A stretch of DNA of 6,340 nucleotides from Thiotrichaceae bacterium. GTDB taxonomy: Bacteria > Pseudomonadota > Gammaproteobacteria > Thiotrichales > Thiotrichaceae. Shown here piece by piece: positions 5,383-6,340 of the stretch. The first letter of the stretch is position 1. Every line of letters starts with the position of its first letter. The position numbers were made by a program, and so were the translations under genes. The DNA is taken from assembly GCA_027008665.1 (NCBI GenBank), contig JALVEA010000495.1:1-6340 (forward strand), written 5' to 3'. The notes beneath the pieces were generated by a model. The model was not told the DNA's origin and did not search any database. It saw only the letters and a program-made list of their open reading frames with translations.

Positions 5383-6340
5383 AAAATACCAATATTATAT
5401 CGAACCAAGTATGGTCACGGAGTTAAACCGTAAGACTTTAGTGCTGATATTAGCAGGGGGCGAAGGCTCACGACTGAAAGATTTAACTAAATGGCGTGCT
5501 AAACCTGCTGTTCCCTTTGGTGGTAAATACCGTATTATTGATTTTGCTTTATCCAATTGCGTTAATTCAGGTTTACGCAAAATTGGAGTGTTAACACAGT
5601 ATAAAGCCCATTCACTACTGCGCCATTTGCAACGTGGCTGGAGTTTTATGCGTGATGAAATCGGTGAATTTGTTGAATTACTACCTGCACAACAACGTAC
5701 TGATGAAAAAGAATGGTACAAAGGCACAGCAGATGCCTTGTATCAAAATTTAGATATTATGCAACGTCATGCAGCAGAATATGTGATTGTACTCGGTGGT
5801 GACCATATCTACACCATGGACTATACCAAAATGCTGATTCAACATGTTCAATCAGGGGCTGATTTTACCGTTGGCTGTATAGAAGCCCCTTTAGAAGAAG
5901 CCAAAGACTTTGGCGTTATGTCATTAGATGATGATATGCGTATTTCAGGCTTTACTGAAAAACCTGATAATCCACAACCCATGCCAGGCAACCCTGATGT
6001 CGCATTAGCTTCAATGGGAATTTACGTCTTCTCAACCCGTTTTTTATACAATGCATTAGTTGAAGATGCAACTATGCCAAATTCTTCACATGATTTCGGT
6101 CGAGATATTATTCCACGTAAAATCAAAGACTCAGTAGCAATGGCCTATGCCTTCCGTAACGAGGCAACAGGTAAACCTGCTTACTGGCGTGATGTGGGTA
6201 ATCTGGATTCTTATTGGAAAACGAATATGGAAATCTGCGAGATTGAGCCAGAACTCAATCTTTATAATCGTGACTGGCCGATTTGGACCTATCAAACTCA
6301 AAATCCACCTGCAAAATTCATTTTTGATGATGAAGATCGT
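5354..6340 (+). CDS. glgC: Glucose-1-phosphate adenylyltransferase (ADP-glucose pyrophosphorylase), 3' end outside window
   Basis: Makes ADP-glucose and pyrophosphate from ATP and glucose 1-phosphate, the committed and allosterically controlled step of bacterial glycogen synthesis; homotetramer, cytoplasmic. The frame runs open to the right edge: 329 codons of a protein of about 420-430. The visible part is the complete nucleotidyltransferase domain; the C-terminal beta-helix is cut off. It aligns to E. coli GlgC at +8 without gaps through residue 203. Marks: LAGGEGSRLKDL at 33-44, RAKPAVPFGGKYRIIDFALS from 48, EWYKGTADAL (ATP site), GGDHIY with catalytic Asp150 (E. coli Asp142), TEKP with glucose-1-phosphate-binding Lys203 (E. 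coli Lys195), ASMGIYVF and YWRDVGNLD. Catalytic residues are intact, but the regulatory positions differ: Trp47 replaces activator-site Lys39, Pro54 replaces His46 and Glu37 replaces Arg29. It overlaps glk by 29 bases in another frame. Confidence 0.97.
   Translation, partial: MTKQQREQSKKYQYYIEPSMVTELNRKTLVLILAGGEGSRLKDLTKWRAKPAVPFGGKYRIIDFALSNCVNSGLRKIGVLTQYKAHSLLRHLQRGWSFMRDEIGEFVELLPAQQRTDEKEWYKGTADALYQNLDIMQRHAAEYVIVLGGDHIYTMDYTKMLIQHVQSGADFTVGCIEAPLEEAKDFGVMSLDDDMRISGFTEKPDNPQPMPGNPDVALASMGIYVFSTRFLYNALVEDATMPNSSHDFGRDIIPRKIKDSVAMAYAFRNEATGKPAYWRDVGNLDSYWKTNMEICEIEPELNLYNRDWPIWTYQTQNPPAKFIFDDEDR

Noticed and set aside
5395..5727. Minus-strand 110-codon frame opposite glgC
   Set aside because: It lies opposite the most conserved part of GlgC, has no ribosome binding site I can see and no recognisable product; it is a shadow of the real gene.

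Overview
The window is a single-direction (+ strand), tightly packed block of central carbon metabolism genes: the 3' end of gnd (6-phosphogluconate dehydrogenase), then zwf, pgl, pgi and glk, and the 5' three quarters of glgC. Both edge genes are cut by the window. Nothing convincing is encoded on the minus strand. There are no RNA genes, mobile elements, CRISPR arrays or attachment sites that I can support.

Layout: gnd (to 466) overlaps zwf (466-1944) by one base in a TAATG. A 38-base gap, the only intergenic space in the window, separates zwf from pgl (1983-2660). pgl overlaps pgi (2657-4342) by an ATGA. pgi overlaps glk (4342-5382) by another TAATG. glk overlaps glgC (5354 to the window end) by 29 bases. 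No terminator or convincing promoter lies between the genes, so they are most simply read as one polycistronic operon with translational coupling. Its promoter would lie upstream of the window and its end downstream.

How the genes work together: all six act on or next to glucose 6-phosphate. Glk makes it from glucose, and Pgi interconverts it with fructose 6-phosphate. Zwf, Pgl and Gnd oxidise it to ribulose 5-phosphate with NAD(P)H production and CO2 release. GlgC draws glucose 1-phosphate into ADP-glucose for glycogen. Entner-Doudoroff genes (edd, eda) are not in the window. The set fits a glycogen-storing bacterium that uses the oxidative pentose phosphate route. It would also fit the dissimilatory ribulose monophosphate cycle of a methylotroph, but no hps/phi is visible to support that.

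Organism: AT-rich DNA with E. coli-like GlgC, Glk and Pgi sequences suggests a proteobacterium, probably an AT-rich gammaproteobacterium (free-living C1 or sulfur oxidiser, or a symbiont). This is inference from remembered family sequences, not from a search.

I find no undescribed system here. The points most worth checking are substitutions at the allosteric residues of GlgC, departures from consensus in the Zwf nucleotide-binding loop, a 15-codon ORF with its own ribosome binding site overlapping the pgl start, and the operon composition itself.
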